Shown here: positions 46,383 through 54,346 of the stretch, piece by piece
Position numbering within the stretch: position 1 is the stretch's first letter
Layout of the letters: each line of letters begins with the position of its first letter
DNA from: CAZSMK01 sp964608095
Lineage (GTDB): Bacteria > Sumerlaeota > Sumerlaeia > MWCT01 > JAGHBZ01
Direction: 5' to 3'
DNA length: 64,000 bases
Assembly: GCA_964608095.1 (NCBI GenBank)
Contig: CAZSMK010000026.1
Coordinates: 1 to 64,000 of the forward strand
The notes under the pieces: model-generated
Seen by the model: only the letters and a program-made list of their open reading frames with translations
The model's database searches: none
Told to the model about the DNA's origin: nothing
Made by a program: the position numbers and the translations under genes

Positions 46383-47834
46383 TTACCGAACTTTTTCGAT
46401 CTCGTATTTGATTTTTTCTTTAAGACCTTCAGCATCTCGTCGATTCTTGATAGTCCGGATGATCTTTACCTTACTGCCATTTGTAAGTCTTACAATAATG
46501 TCGTTATAAAGGGTGGTGCCGGATTGCATACCACGCGTAACGGTAACATCCTTCACCTCTTGACATGGAATTTCACGCGTTCCTCCAATTCCGAACATAC
46601 TCTTTCTGATTTTTACCACACCGCCTTCGATAATGAGCGTGCTTGCGGAGAACCACAACTGCAGCACCCCGATAAAAATCAGGAAATCAAAGAGCGCAAA
46701 GGCAACTGCAAAAAATGCAGGTAAGCCAAATACGAACATAGCCACTACGCCGGCGCTCCAGATCAAAAAGAAGATCGTCAAACCAATGGCAGCGTTGACA
46801 TTTCGTGCAGGGGGAAAGTAAAAGAGGGTTCCCCCTCGGGGACTTGCCTGAATTTTTATTTTCATATAGGGTGACGGGGCATACTCGGTAACAGCGACGG
46901 GTTTATACGTTTTCTTTTTGGCCTCCTCCTTGAGCAATCTTTCGCTCTCTGCTGTTCTGAAAACCGGCACTTCAAACTCCGTGTTATAATCCACACCCGG
47001 CATTGGCGCATGAACCTTGAGCTTCCACATTATCGTATTATCCGAGCGCGATGAATCCGACGCCCTCGCATCTATAGGTATATCAAAAGAAACGGGAATA
47101 ATAACACCTTTAAATCCACGGGAAAGGCTCTCTCTGCCGACCTTATATTTCTCTTGAAATAAAATGTGTTCATGTGTTGATCGGCTTTCACCAGAGCCGC
47201 TGGTCACCCGGTTTACGCACGACAAGGTAAGGTGTACACCTTCGGTTGGAGAATCTTTCAAGTCAGTGTATATAGCGCCTTCCATTTTGCCACCGATAAC
47301 GCCAGGAAAGGCGGTCATTTCAAAAAGAGATATACCGTATTTTTTCCAGCGGAGTGTTTCTACCATCGCTCCCATCAACAATAGCACCCCGATAAAAGGA
47401 AAAATCAAAATCAATAGCCATGCCATATTTTCCTTTTCGGGAGATCCAAAAATAAAAAAGAATAACATAGGTATAGAGACGGCGTTCCATAATATCGCGA
47501 ATATCCAGAGGAAAACAAGTTTGGTACTACTCGAGGATTTAATCTTGCCGGAAATCCAATGTTCGCGCCACATCCATGGTTCGTCAGGGTATTGCTCTTT
47601 GAGCTGACGTTGTTTTTTGAGCGTCCTGTAGCCGACAGTTCCCGCAACCATCAAGACCGCGCCCACACCCAGAAATACGATTCCCGCCAAACCCGGGATA
47701 TACACAGCTTCAAGGCGCGGAGAAGGACCGGTTGCTTCTTTTAATGCCCGAAGAAGCCCTAACAAGCCGAAAACGGCAAACGGTAAGCCGAAGAGAATAA
47801 GACACCCAAGGGGACTTTTTTCTTGCGACTTCAT
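46383..47834 (-). CDS. DUF3592-like multi-pass membrane protein
   Basis: A 483-residue protein. Four membrane helices lie in the first 170 residues (about 8-30, 43-67, 108-130, 138-160) and two more near 350-395. Between them is a beta-rich soluble part (about 180-310), a layout seen in DUF3592-type proteins of unknown function. The last 80 residues (SASTLIIEGGVVKIRKSMFGIGG and on) look like a small PH-like domain. ATG 47834 was chosen because GAGGTG precedes it and the hydrophobic helix then starts at a normal position; ATG 47921 adds 29 unrelated residues. Confidence 0.65.
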   Translation of the reverse strand: MKSQEKSPLGCLILFGLPFAVFGLLGLLRALKEATGPSPRLEAVYIPGLAGIVFLGVGAVLMVAGTVGYRTLKKQRQLKEQYPDEPWMWREHWISGKIKSSSSTKLVFLWIFAILWNAVSIPMLFFFIFGSPEKENMAWLLILIFPFIGVLLLMGAMVETLRWKKYGISLFEMTAFPGVIGGKMEGAIYTDLKDSPTEGVHLTLSCVNRVTSGSGESRSTHEHILFQEKYKVGRESLSRGFKGVIIPVSFDIPIDARASDSSRSDNTIMWKLKVHAPMPGVDYNTEFEVPVFRTAESERLLKEEAKKKTYKPVAVTEYAPSPYMKIKIQASPRGGTLFYFPPARNVNAAIGLTIFFLIWSAGVVAMFVFGLPAFFAVAFALFDFLIFIGVLQLWFSASTLIIEGGVVKIRKSMFGIGGTREIPCQEVKDVTVTRGMQSGTTLYNDIIVRLTNGSKVKIIRTIKNRRDAEGLKEKIKYEIEKVR

Positions 47835-47985
47835 TAGTGCACCTCGAACACTAAAAAGTTTAACGGTGGTATAGTAGAGCCGAAAAAAAAGATTATCAAG
47901 AACGTTAAGCGACATTTGCAAGAAATCATAAAAAAAGAGCGGAGAACCGAAGTTCTCCGCCCTTATATATCACGCCTTATAGATA

Positions 47986-49734
47986 TTATTCATAGATGAG
48001 CCAATGTGGTTGGGCTGAGGTGACTTGTTCAGGCGCTGGACCCATGAATCCGAGAATCTTGGCAAGCAGTTCTGTACGTGCGTCGGCGCTTGCGGCAAAA
48101 TCCTGGCGGACCGATTCGAATCCAAACCCGGAAGTAATCGTCTTATAGTCGCCGTCATACGCAACCGCCGCCACATCGCCGGTTGTACCGTACTCCAGCT
48201 CTTCCGTAGCCCCGCTAAGAACGGTAAGAACATTATTGGTACTGGAGCTGTACGCCGCCCAATTCCACATATCGTCAGTCACCAGTGCAGCCGTGATGCC
48301 GGTAAATAGAGAGCCGGTAGGTATGGAAATGGTATTGCCGCCGGTAAGACCGCCGCTGGCTACTTTGATATAGTTCAGGAGTTGCTGACCCTCGGTCGAG
48401 TCGTCCAGGCTATCTGCAACACGCGTTCCGGAAAGATACAAATGTCCCTTTTGCTGCAATAAGGTGACAATTTTCGGAATAGCTGCAATCGTGACCGCAG
48501 GAACTTCCACTGTTGCGCCGTCAAGACCTGTGGACCAAGTGACGAGTTTATATCGCCACGCCTCCATATCGACTGCTCCGGCCGCAACGCCCTCAGCCGT
48601 TGCTGATATGAATGGTTCATCCAGCTCGTTTAGTGCATGAGCAAGATACATGACAAACTGACGGTACTCATAGCTACCAAAGCCCGATTCACCTGGTTGA
48701 TACCGCTGGAGATCTACCACACAGAGAACCTCAGGCGCATCTGTCGTGCCTGTCAATTTACATGCAAGAGGCGTACCGACAAGGCTTTCGTTCTTGGTTG
48801 GCGTCGCGTTGTCCACTGCCGTGAGTCTAAACAAGGAAACGGTTGAACCGGAGTCGATCGGTACCGTTACCATGGTGGTGTTCTTGTCAAGGGTGCTCTC
48901 GTCCATAAGTGGAGTCGATGACCAGGGAATAGTATTGCCGTTTATTTGAATACTGTTGGCTTTATAGAGTCGATAGCCGTCGAGATCGGTCTCGGTATTT
49001 GCAAACCATGAAACTTCGACCTGGTTCGACGTTCCTTCCTTGAGTTTAACCGCTTTAAGAAGCGGCGGGTCGGGTGGAGTCGTATCGGTCTGGGCGCCTA
49101 CGCGGCGTAAATTGTCAACAAAAAACACGTTCGACGCATTCGCCGGTTCGTCATCGGAATAGAACAACATGGAATTCACGACCATACTACCGTTTACAAC
49201 ACCGTCACCCGTTGCGACCCAGATCTCGCTCTGGGTTTCCGGGACATACTCATACGTATTCGCACCGGGACTCATCGTTACGTAAGGACCGTTCACTAAA
49301 TCGCCTGCTCCGGATTGGTCCCTTAGCAGGAGCGAAAACTGAATGGATCCTCCGGTCTCATTATAGACGTCGATCTTGACGGTATCACTAATCGGGATAA
49401 GACCAAGAGCTGAGCCTGAAGGAGCATGCCACCGTGCACCCCAGACCGGCGCGGTGCCGGGCCACACTCCAGTACTTGTGGTATCACTCGCAGGTTTCTG
49501 AAAGTTCACCGTAAGTTGACCGGAGCCGGTTCCCTCAGTAACGTGCTGCGTGCTGGCGACAAGTGTTCCACCGTCTGCAACGTTAATATTTTGCCCCGAG
49601 GTGGTGCTATTAAGCGCAGTCCACCAGCCTGCAGGACCCGGTATTGCATCAAAACTTTCGACTACGGTCTCCTGCGCAAAGACAGAAGCACAAAACATCA
49701 TCAAAATAACTGTTAATGCATGGTATGCTTTCAT
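47986..49734 (-). CDS. Secreted multi-domain protein with fibronectin type III region
   Basis: A 582-residue exported protein. Signal peptide about 1-20 (VILMMFCASVFAQ). Residues 22-215 are a jelly-roll-like carbohydrate-binding type domain (VVESFDAIPGPAGWW at its start, FFVDNLRRVG at its end). Residues 220-325 are a fibronectin type III-like domain (DTTPPDPPLLKAV, VEVSWFANTETDLDGYRLYKA). The last 250 residues (EVLCVVDLQRYQPGESGFG onward) form an alpha/beta domain resembling glutamine-amidotransferase-like folds of surface proteins (HLYLSGTRVADSLDD). The sequence is Ser/Thr-rich. It is probably cell-surface and carbohydrate-related; function not known. It is transcribed away from the 592-bp spacer. 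Confidence 0.7.
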   Translation of the reverse strand: MKAYHALTVILMMFCASVFAQETVVESFDAIPGPAGWWTALNSTTSGQNINVADGGTLVASTQHVTEGTGSGQLTVNFQKPASDTTSTGVWPGTAPVWGARWHAPSGSALGLIPISDTVKIDVYNETGGSIQFSLLLRDQSGAGDLVNGPYVTMSPGANTYEYVPETQSEIWVATGDGVVNGSMVVNSMLFYSDDEPANASNVFFVDNLRRVGAQTDTTPPDPPLLKAVKLKEGTSNQVEVSWFANTETDLDGYRLYKANSIQINGNTIPWSSTPLMDESTLDKNTTMVTVPIDSGSTVSLFRLTAVDNATPTKNESLVGTPLACKLTGTTDAPEVLCVVDLQRYQPGESGFGSYEYRQFVMYLAHALNELDEPFISATAEGVAAGAVDMEAWRYKLVTWSTGLDGATVEVPAVTIAAIPKIVTLLQQKGHLYLSGTRVADSLDDSTEGQQLLNYIKVASGGLTGGNTISIPTGSLFTGITAALVTDDMWNWAAYSSSTNNVLTVLSGATEELEYGTTGDVAAVAYDGDYKTITSGFGFESVRQDFAASADARTELLAKILGFMGPAPEQVTSAQPHWLIYE

Positions 49735-50326
49735 CGTCTCTTCTCCTTTTTTTATTTTTTTACGTTAATTTTTTGAAACATCACTTCAGATGTCAATTAT
49801 CACCTCCTCTTCATCTATCCTCTTCCCCTTTTTGAAAAGAGGGACCTGGTAGATTCGAACTCGAAATCGGGTAAGAGTAATCCTTTAATATCCCTGACTA
49901 TTTTGTCAATGCCTATTTAGCTTCTTCAGACGCCTCTCTTCCAAGTTTGCGAATGACTCGACTGGTGAATCCTTCCCGGAATAACAATTCTGGAAAAACA
50001 TTCAACTCGAGTCGCTGGTGTCTAAAATCCCCATCCCCTCGCACTCGTACTCGCCTGCCCTTCGCAAGCCCATTCTTGCACATAGTCACTTTCTGAAATC
50101 TACTTGTGAAGGGGATGGCTGTTCGCCGAGGTGAACAGACGCGGTGCGTAGTAGCCTGGAAATTCGACCGTAGACTTCGCCAACGACTATGACAATGAAT
50201 AACGACTCGGGGGCTGGCTTTCTCGGCAAAAGATAAAGACAAAATCATCCGGCTTGTAATTGAATAAAGACTTTGTCTATAATATATTCAAATCAAATCT
50301 AACTCCCGAAGGTAAAGGAGAGCAAG
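49735..50326. other. Long intergenic region with possible repeat remnants
   Basis: 592 bp between two divergent genes. It holds their promoters (a candidate for the right gene is at 50254-50283). A 111-codon reverse open frame (49913-50248) is Arg-rich, has no recognisable domain and looks like non-coding sequence. CCATCCCCT at 50031 and AGGGGATGG at 50110 form an inverted repeat across about 70 bp, which suggests a structured or mobile remnant. Confidence 0.5.
50254..50283 (+). promoter_or_regulatory. Candidate sigma-70-type promoter of the pilin-body gene
   Basis: TTGTAA at 50254-50259 and TATAAT at 50278-50283 with an 18-bp spacer, 43 bp before the ATG at 50327. The -10 box is a perfect match; the -35 matches at four of six. 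Confidence 0.45.
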
Positions 50327-50839
50327 ATGCATACAAGAACCGTTTCGCTTTATATTGTGATATGTATCGTATTGTTTTTAACAGGTACCCTGTATCACCT
50401 GGTTATCGCCCAGACAGGGGGTGCGGAATATCCGCACCGGAAGGTGAAAACCGCACTCGAGGCGTATTTCATTGATTATGATGTCTATCCTTTGTGGGAG
50501 TACAGGGATTATCCTCGTAGCCAGAAGGTGGCGACCTTCAAAAATGTTGCGTTGACTACCCCGATTTCCTATCTGCCACGTATGCCCATCGATATATTCT
50601 CATTCGATGAAATCCACTGGTATAGTTATTACAGTATCAAGCCTGATAAAGAAGGCGACGGTGCAGGCTGGATTCTTATCAGCGCCGGTCCTGACATGGA
50701 TTACGACGTTGATGCGCCGAATATGTATGATATCGCCACGACAGCAACTCGTTCACTTCTTAAAGCCATGCACTATGATCCCACCAACGGGTCCATCTCA
50801 AACGGCGACTTGATAACTTGCAGCGAATGGAACCTCTGA
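50327..50839 (+). CDS. Membrane-anchored pilin-body protein without prepilin cleavage site
   Basis: A 170-residue protein. The N-terminal helix (about 6-28, VSLYIVICIVLFLTGTLYHLV) is a plain signal or anchor: there is no G-F-x-x-x-E prepilin peptidase motif. The rest reads like the globular part of the prepilin at 19251: ALEAYFIDYDVYP, LTTPISYLPRMPIDIF, GWILISAGPD and YDPTNGSISNGDLI. It therefore looks like a pilin body re-anchored in the membrane. GTAAAGGAGAG precedes the ATG. It is followed 101 bp later by nadE on the same strand. Confidence 0.78.
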   Translation: MHTRTVSLYIVICIVLFLTGTLYHLVIAQTGGAEYPHRKVKTALEAYFIDYDVYPLWEYRDYPRSQKVATFKNVALTTPISYLPRMPIDIFSFDEIHWYSYYSIKPDKEGDGAGWILISAGPDMDYDVDAPNMYDIATTATRSLLKAMHYDPTNGSISNGDLITCSEWNL

Positions 50840-50940
50840 ACGCCGATTCAGGAAGAAACCCTGCCGGAGTTTTTCATTTACTCATCTTTAGCTGGAGAAT
50901 ATACTGTTAGACACATTTTGAAACGCAGAAGAAGGACAGC

Positions 50941-52578
50941 ATGAAAATCGCCCTGGCTCAGATCAATACCACGGTAAGCGCGCTCGATCATAATGTCGAA
51001 AAAATCAAGCGTTATATCGAGAAAGCGCGACAGAAGAAGGCTGACCTCGTTATTTTCCCGGAAATGACCATTGTTGGCTACCCTCCCAAGGATCTTTTGA
51101 ATCATGGATGGTTCATCGAAGAAAACCGCAAAAAGCTCCAGGAAGTTGCCGCTTCATGTAAAGGCATAGGCGCGATTGTCGGCTATATTGAAAAAGATAC
51201 CGACATGGTGGGCAAAGACCTATTCAACGCGGCTGCCCTGATCGATGACGGTAAGATCGTAAGTCGTCATTACAAGAGTCTCTTGCCCACGTACGACGTC
51301 TTCGACGAGGGGAGATATTTCGAGTCTGCTCCTGAGGTAAAGGTAGCTGAATTCCGAGGCAAAAGGCTTGCAATTACTATATGCGAGGATATCTGGAACG
51401 ATGAGCTTTATTGGGGACGATCTTTTTACGAGGTCGATCCGATTCAAGAACTCGCCACACAAGGTTACGATTATTTGATAAATATCTCGGCGTCGCCTTT
51501 CAGTCTTGGCAAACGCACGATCAAGGGCAAGATGTTCTCTGCGATTGCGCGCCGCTATCAGCGGCACCTCATACAGGTCAATCTCATCGGCGGCAACGAT
51601 GAGTTGATCTTCGACGGCTGGTCTACCGTGGTTGACCCTGAGGGTCATATCTGTGCACAATGTTCGGATTTCGCGGAGTCGATGGTTATCTTCGATACCG
51701 AAAGAAACAGGGGAGAGAGCGAGCCGGAATCAGCGGAAGGAATGGAGCGTCTCCACCGTGCCCTGATAGTGGGAATCCGCGACTATATGAAAAAAACCGG
51801 GTTCAAGAAGGTCGTACTCGGGCTGAGCGGCGGACTTGATTCAGCCGTCGTGTGCGTCCTTGCCGCCGATGCGCTCGGTCCGGAGAACCTCCTTGCCGTG
51901 TTCATGCCGTCTCGGTTCACGTCTGAAAGCAGCAAGGTGGATGCCGGGATGCTCGCGCACAATCTCGGCATCGAGTATAAAGAAATTTCTATTGATTCGA
52001 TATACGAACACTACCTCGAGGAGCTCGAACCACATTTCACAGGGAGAGAATTCGACGTGACAGAGGAGAACATCCAGGCGCGTATTCGGGGCAATATTCT
52101 TATGGCGCTCAGTAATAAATTCGGACACCTCGTGTTGAGCACTGGAAACAAGTCTGAGTTGTCCGTTGGATATTGTACCCTCTATGGTGACATGGCGGGC
52201 GGTCTTGCCGTTATTTCAGACGTTCCGAAAACCATGGTCTATGAGCTTGCGCGATTTATTAACCGCAACGGTGAAATCATCCCTGAGAATATCTTGCGTA
52301 AACCGCCATCTGCTGAACTTCGCCCGAACCAGAAAGACAGCGATTCCTTACCACCCTATGAGATACTCGACCCGATTGTGCGTGCCTATGTTGAAGAGCA
52401 CCGTGGAATTGATGAACTTGTGGAATCCGGATTCGAAAGAACCACGGTCGAGCGCATCATCAGGTTGATCGACATAAACGAATACAAGCGAAAACAAGCG
52501 CCTCCCGGACTGAAGGTGACCAGCAGGGCGTTCGGATACGGCTGGCGCATGCCAATCGCACGAAAAGGAGTAGATTGA
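50941..52578 (+). CDS. nadE: Glutamine-dependent NAD+ synthetase
   Basis: A 545-residue enzyme that makes NAD from deamido-NAD, ATP and glutamine. The N-terminal nitrilase-type glutaminase domain has the triad Glu41 (FPEMT), Lys112 (HYKSLLP) and Cys148 (TICEDIW). The C-terminal synthetase domain has the PP-loop LGLSGGLDSAVV near 296 and STGNKSELSVGYCTLYGDMAGG. The ATG is preceded by GAAGAAGGA. The vanZ-like gene starts within its last codons. Confidence 0.96.
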   Translation: MKIALAQINTTVSALDHNVEKIKRYIEKARQKKADLVIFPEMTIVGYPPKDLLNHGWFIEENRKKLQEVAASCKGIGAIVGYIEKDTDMVGKDLFNAAALIDDGKIVSRHYKSLLPTYDVFDEGRYFESAPEVKVAEFRGKRLAITICEDIWNDELYWGRSFYEVDPIQELATQGYDYLINISASPFSLGKRTIKGKMFSAIARRYQRHLIQVNLIGGNDELIFDGWSTVVDPEGHICAQCSDFAESMVIFDTERNRGESEPESAEGMERLHRALIVGIRDYMKKTGFKKVVLGLSGGLDSAVVCVLAADALGPENLLAVFMPSRFTSESSKVDAGMLAHNLGIEYKEISIDSIYEHYLEELEPHFTGREFDVTEENIQARIRGNILMALSNKFGHLVLSTGNKSELSVGYCTLYGDMAGGLAVISDVPKTMVYELARFINRNGEIIPENILRKPPSAELRPNQKDSDSLPPYEILDPIVRAYVEEHRGIDELVESGFERTTVERIIRLIDINEYKRKQAPPGLKVTSRAFGYGWRMPIARKGVD

Positions 52579-53084
52579 ACGACCGAACTTCACTTTCATT
52601 TATGCAGCGAGCGCCCACTGACAAGGGATATTCGGTTTCATACAAACTCGATATGACAAATGTGCATAGAGAACATCCCCTTTTCCGCCTCATCTTTTAT
52701 TACGTGCCCTGGCTTTCCACGGCGGTAGTCATTATCGCCTTGTCTCATCAGCCCGCTGATACCTTACCGCACGTCGAGAATCCCCTGATCGATAAACTCG
52801 CACACGTGATTGAATACTTTATCCTCGCCGTCTGTACACTGAGAGTATTCGGTATATGGATAAAGAGCCCAGCATCGTCAAAGCAATGGTCAGTCGGGCT
52901 CCTGTCCTTGTCGGTTCTGGCTTTTGTCTTCGTATTCGGGCTGGCGGACGAATATCATCAGCGCTTTATCGATGGGAGAGTATTCGACCTTGTCGACCTT
53001 TCAATGGACCTTGCAGGCGGAGTACTGGTAATCATCTTTCATCTTCTGGCAAGAAAAAGTAAACTGAATCTTTTTCTCAGGTAA
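52575..53084 (+). CDS. VanZ-like family membrane protein
   Basis: A 169-residue membrane protein with about four helices. ALSHQPADTLP and DKLAHVIEYFILA followed by ADEYHQRFIDGRVFDLVDLSMDLAGG are the conserved VanZ-like blocks with Asp/His/Glu at helix ends. VanZ proteins link to low-level teicoplanin resistance or phosphotransfer at the envelope, but most are of unknown role. TTG at 52575 overlaps the nadE stop (TTGA); an ATG at 52602 or 52653 is an alternative, since conserved sequence starts near residue 32. Confidence 0.82.
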   Translation: MNDRTSLSFMQRAPTDKGYSVSYKLDMTNVHREHPLFRLIFYYVPWLSTAVVIIALSHQPADTLPHVENPLIDKLAHVIEYFILAVCTLRVFGIWIKSPASSKQWSVGLLSLSVLAFVFVFGLADEYHQRFIDGRVFDLVDLSMDLAGGVLVIIFHLLARKSKLNLFLR

Positions 53085-53178
53085 GGCGTTACATTCTGAT
53101 TTTAAATTGACATGCAACCGATCTTTCTACAGACTTCAATTTTAACACTTTCTTGTAAGAAGGAAGTATAAGTAACCG

Positions 53179-54201
53179 GTGTCGGAACAGATAAACAAAT
53201 CCGCCTTGAAAAGAGACTTCAAGAAAATCCTTCCCGTGTGGGGAATAATAGTTGCCGTTGCAATTCTCGCGTTGCTTTTCCTTAAGCTTTTCAATAATCG
53301 TATAATTAATTATATCCAGTATCCACCTGACAATCCTTATTTATTGGCGAAAGCCCTCGAAGAAGAAGGAATAAAATATTACATAAAGGCGTTGGATAAA
53401 TTTCAAAAAATCAGTTCGACCGAAGAGCGGAAATATATTTCGGGCGACCCCGACCTGGAGAAGAGCAAATCTCTGCTGCTCAAGAGTCTTGAACTCTTTC
53501 ATCCGAATCCTCAGATATACAAGCGACTTGCCACTCTGGCGGAGATGGAAAACGACGTTGCCATGACGTACTACTACCAGGCGCACGATCTTTTTTACCA
53601 TAAAAGGCGAGAGGAGGCGATTGCGTTTCTCGACAAGGCTCTTGCCCATGCTCCGGACAATGAAAAGGTACTTGAAAAGAAGATCGATTTTCTGATTGTG
53701 CTGGACGACATCGAGCAGGCGTCAAAAACCATTGAGCGTTTGATGGAAGTAAACCCAAACAATGCCAATGCCTATTTCCATGCGGCAAAGATCGCTTACC
53801 TGCGCAATAATGTCGACAAATCATGGGCTTTTTTTGAAAAGACGCTGGAACTCGATCCTCAGCACCTCGAGGCGGCACGCGTGTTTGCAAAACTCCTGGT
53901 CGATCGCAAAGCCTACGATAGAGCAATCGATGTGCTTACCCCTCTCGAACAGTTTTATCCGAATAATGCCCGCCTCAAACATGCCATCGGAAGGATATTC
54001 TTTCTTAAAGAACAGTATGAAGTTGCGTATGACTACTATCAAAAGGCGGAAAAGCTGGAAAAAAACAGCGCCGCCTTGTATCTGGACTTATCGCGGGTAT
54101 GCGAGAAACTCGGCAAAAAACGCCTTTCATCCATTTATCTTAAACGTGCCATCGACCTTGATCCGGAACTTAAAGACACTCTTTTGAGCTCAGAATTATA
54201 G
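53179..54201 (+). CDS. Membrane-anchored TPR protein
   Basis: A 340-residue protein with one N-terminal membrane helix (about 16-38) and a long array of tetratricopeptide repeats (about 55-330), with units such as EEAIAFLDKALAHAPDNEKVL and NAYFHAAKIAYLRNNVDKSW in part. Start is GTG at 53179; AGAAGGAAG lies upstream at some distance. A similar layout is seen at 11607. It is probably a periplasmic scaffold for protein complexes, and its neighbours do not specify which. Confidence 0.75.
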   Translation: MSEQINKSALKRDFKKILPVWGIIVAVAILALLFLKLFNNRIINYIQYPPDNPYLLAKALEEEGIKYYIKALDKFQKISSTEERKYISGDPDLEKSKSLLLKSLELFHPNPQIYKRLATLAEMENDVAMTYYYQAHDLFYHKRREEAIAFLDKALAHAPDNEKVLEKKIDFLIVLDDIEQASKTIERLMEVNPNNANAYFHAAKIAYLRNNVDKSWAFFEKTLELDPQHLEAARVFAKLLVDRKAYDRAIDVLTPLEQFYPNNARLKHAIGRIFFLKEQYEVAYDYYQKAEKLEKNSAALYLDLSRVCEKLGKKRLSSIYLKRAIDLDPELKDTLLSSEL

Positions 54202-54253
54202 ATATCCAGGTTCCTTTCTTTAGAAAGTCCCCTCCGTGCAAACAAGGAATATA

Positions 54254-54282
54254 TTGTAATTTAATTCTCAAGAAGATAAGAT
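54254..54282 (+). promoter_or_regulatory. Candidate promoter of the fused pilin-body gene
   Basis: TTGTAA at 54254-54259 and TAAGAT at 54277-54282 with a 17-bp spacer, 64 bp before ATG 54347. The same TTGTAA box occurs before the gene at 50327. Confidence 0.35.
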
Positions 54283-54346
54283 AGAAAAAAACGTGTACTT
54301 TTCACCCAGGATATCCATTCTTTTGAACGTAACAAGGAGGACTTTA

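Noticed and set aside
49850..49882. A T-loop-like AGTTCGAATCTA on the reverse strand
   Set aside because: No T stem or acceptor stem can be paired and no anticodon arm is found upstream, so it is not a tRNA.
49913..50248. A 111-codon reverse frame, Arg-rich
   Set aside because: No domain, no ribosome binding site, and it covers inverted-repeat spacer sequence; this kind of frame recurs as a false gene in repeat spacers.
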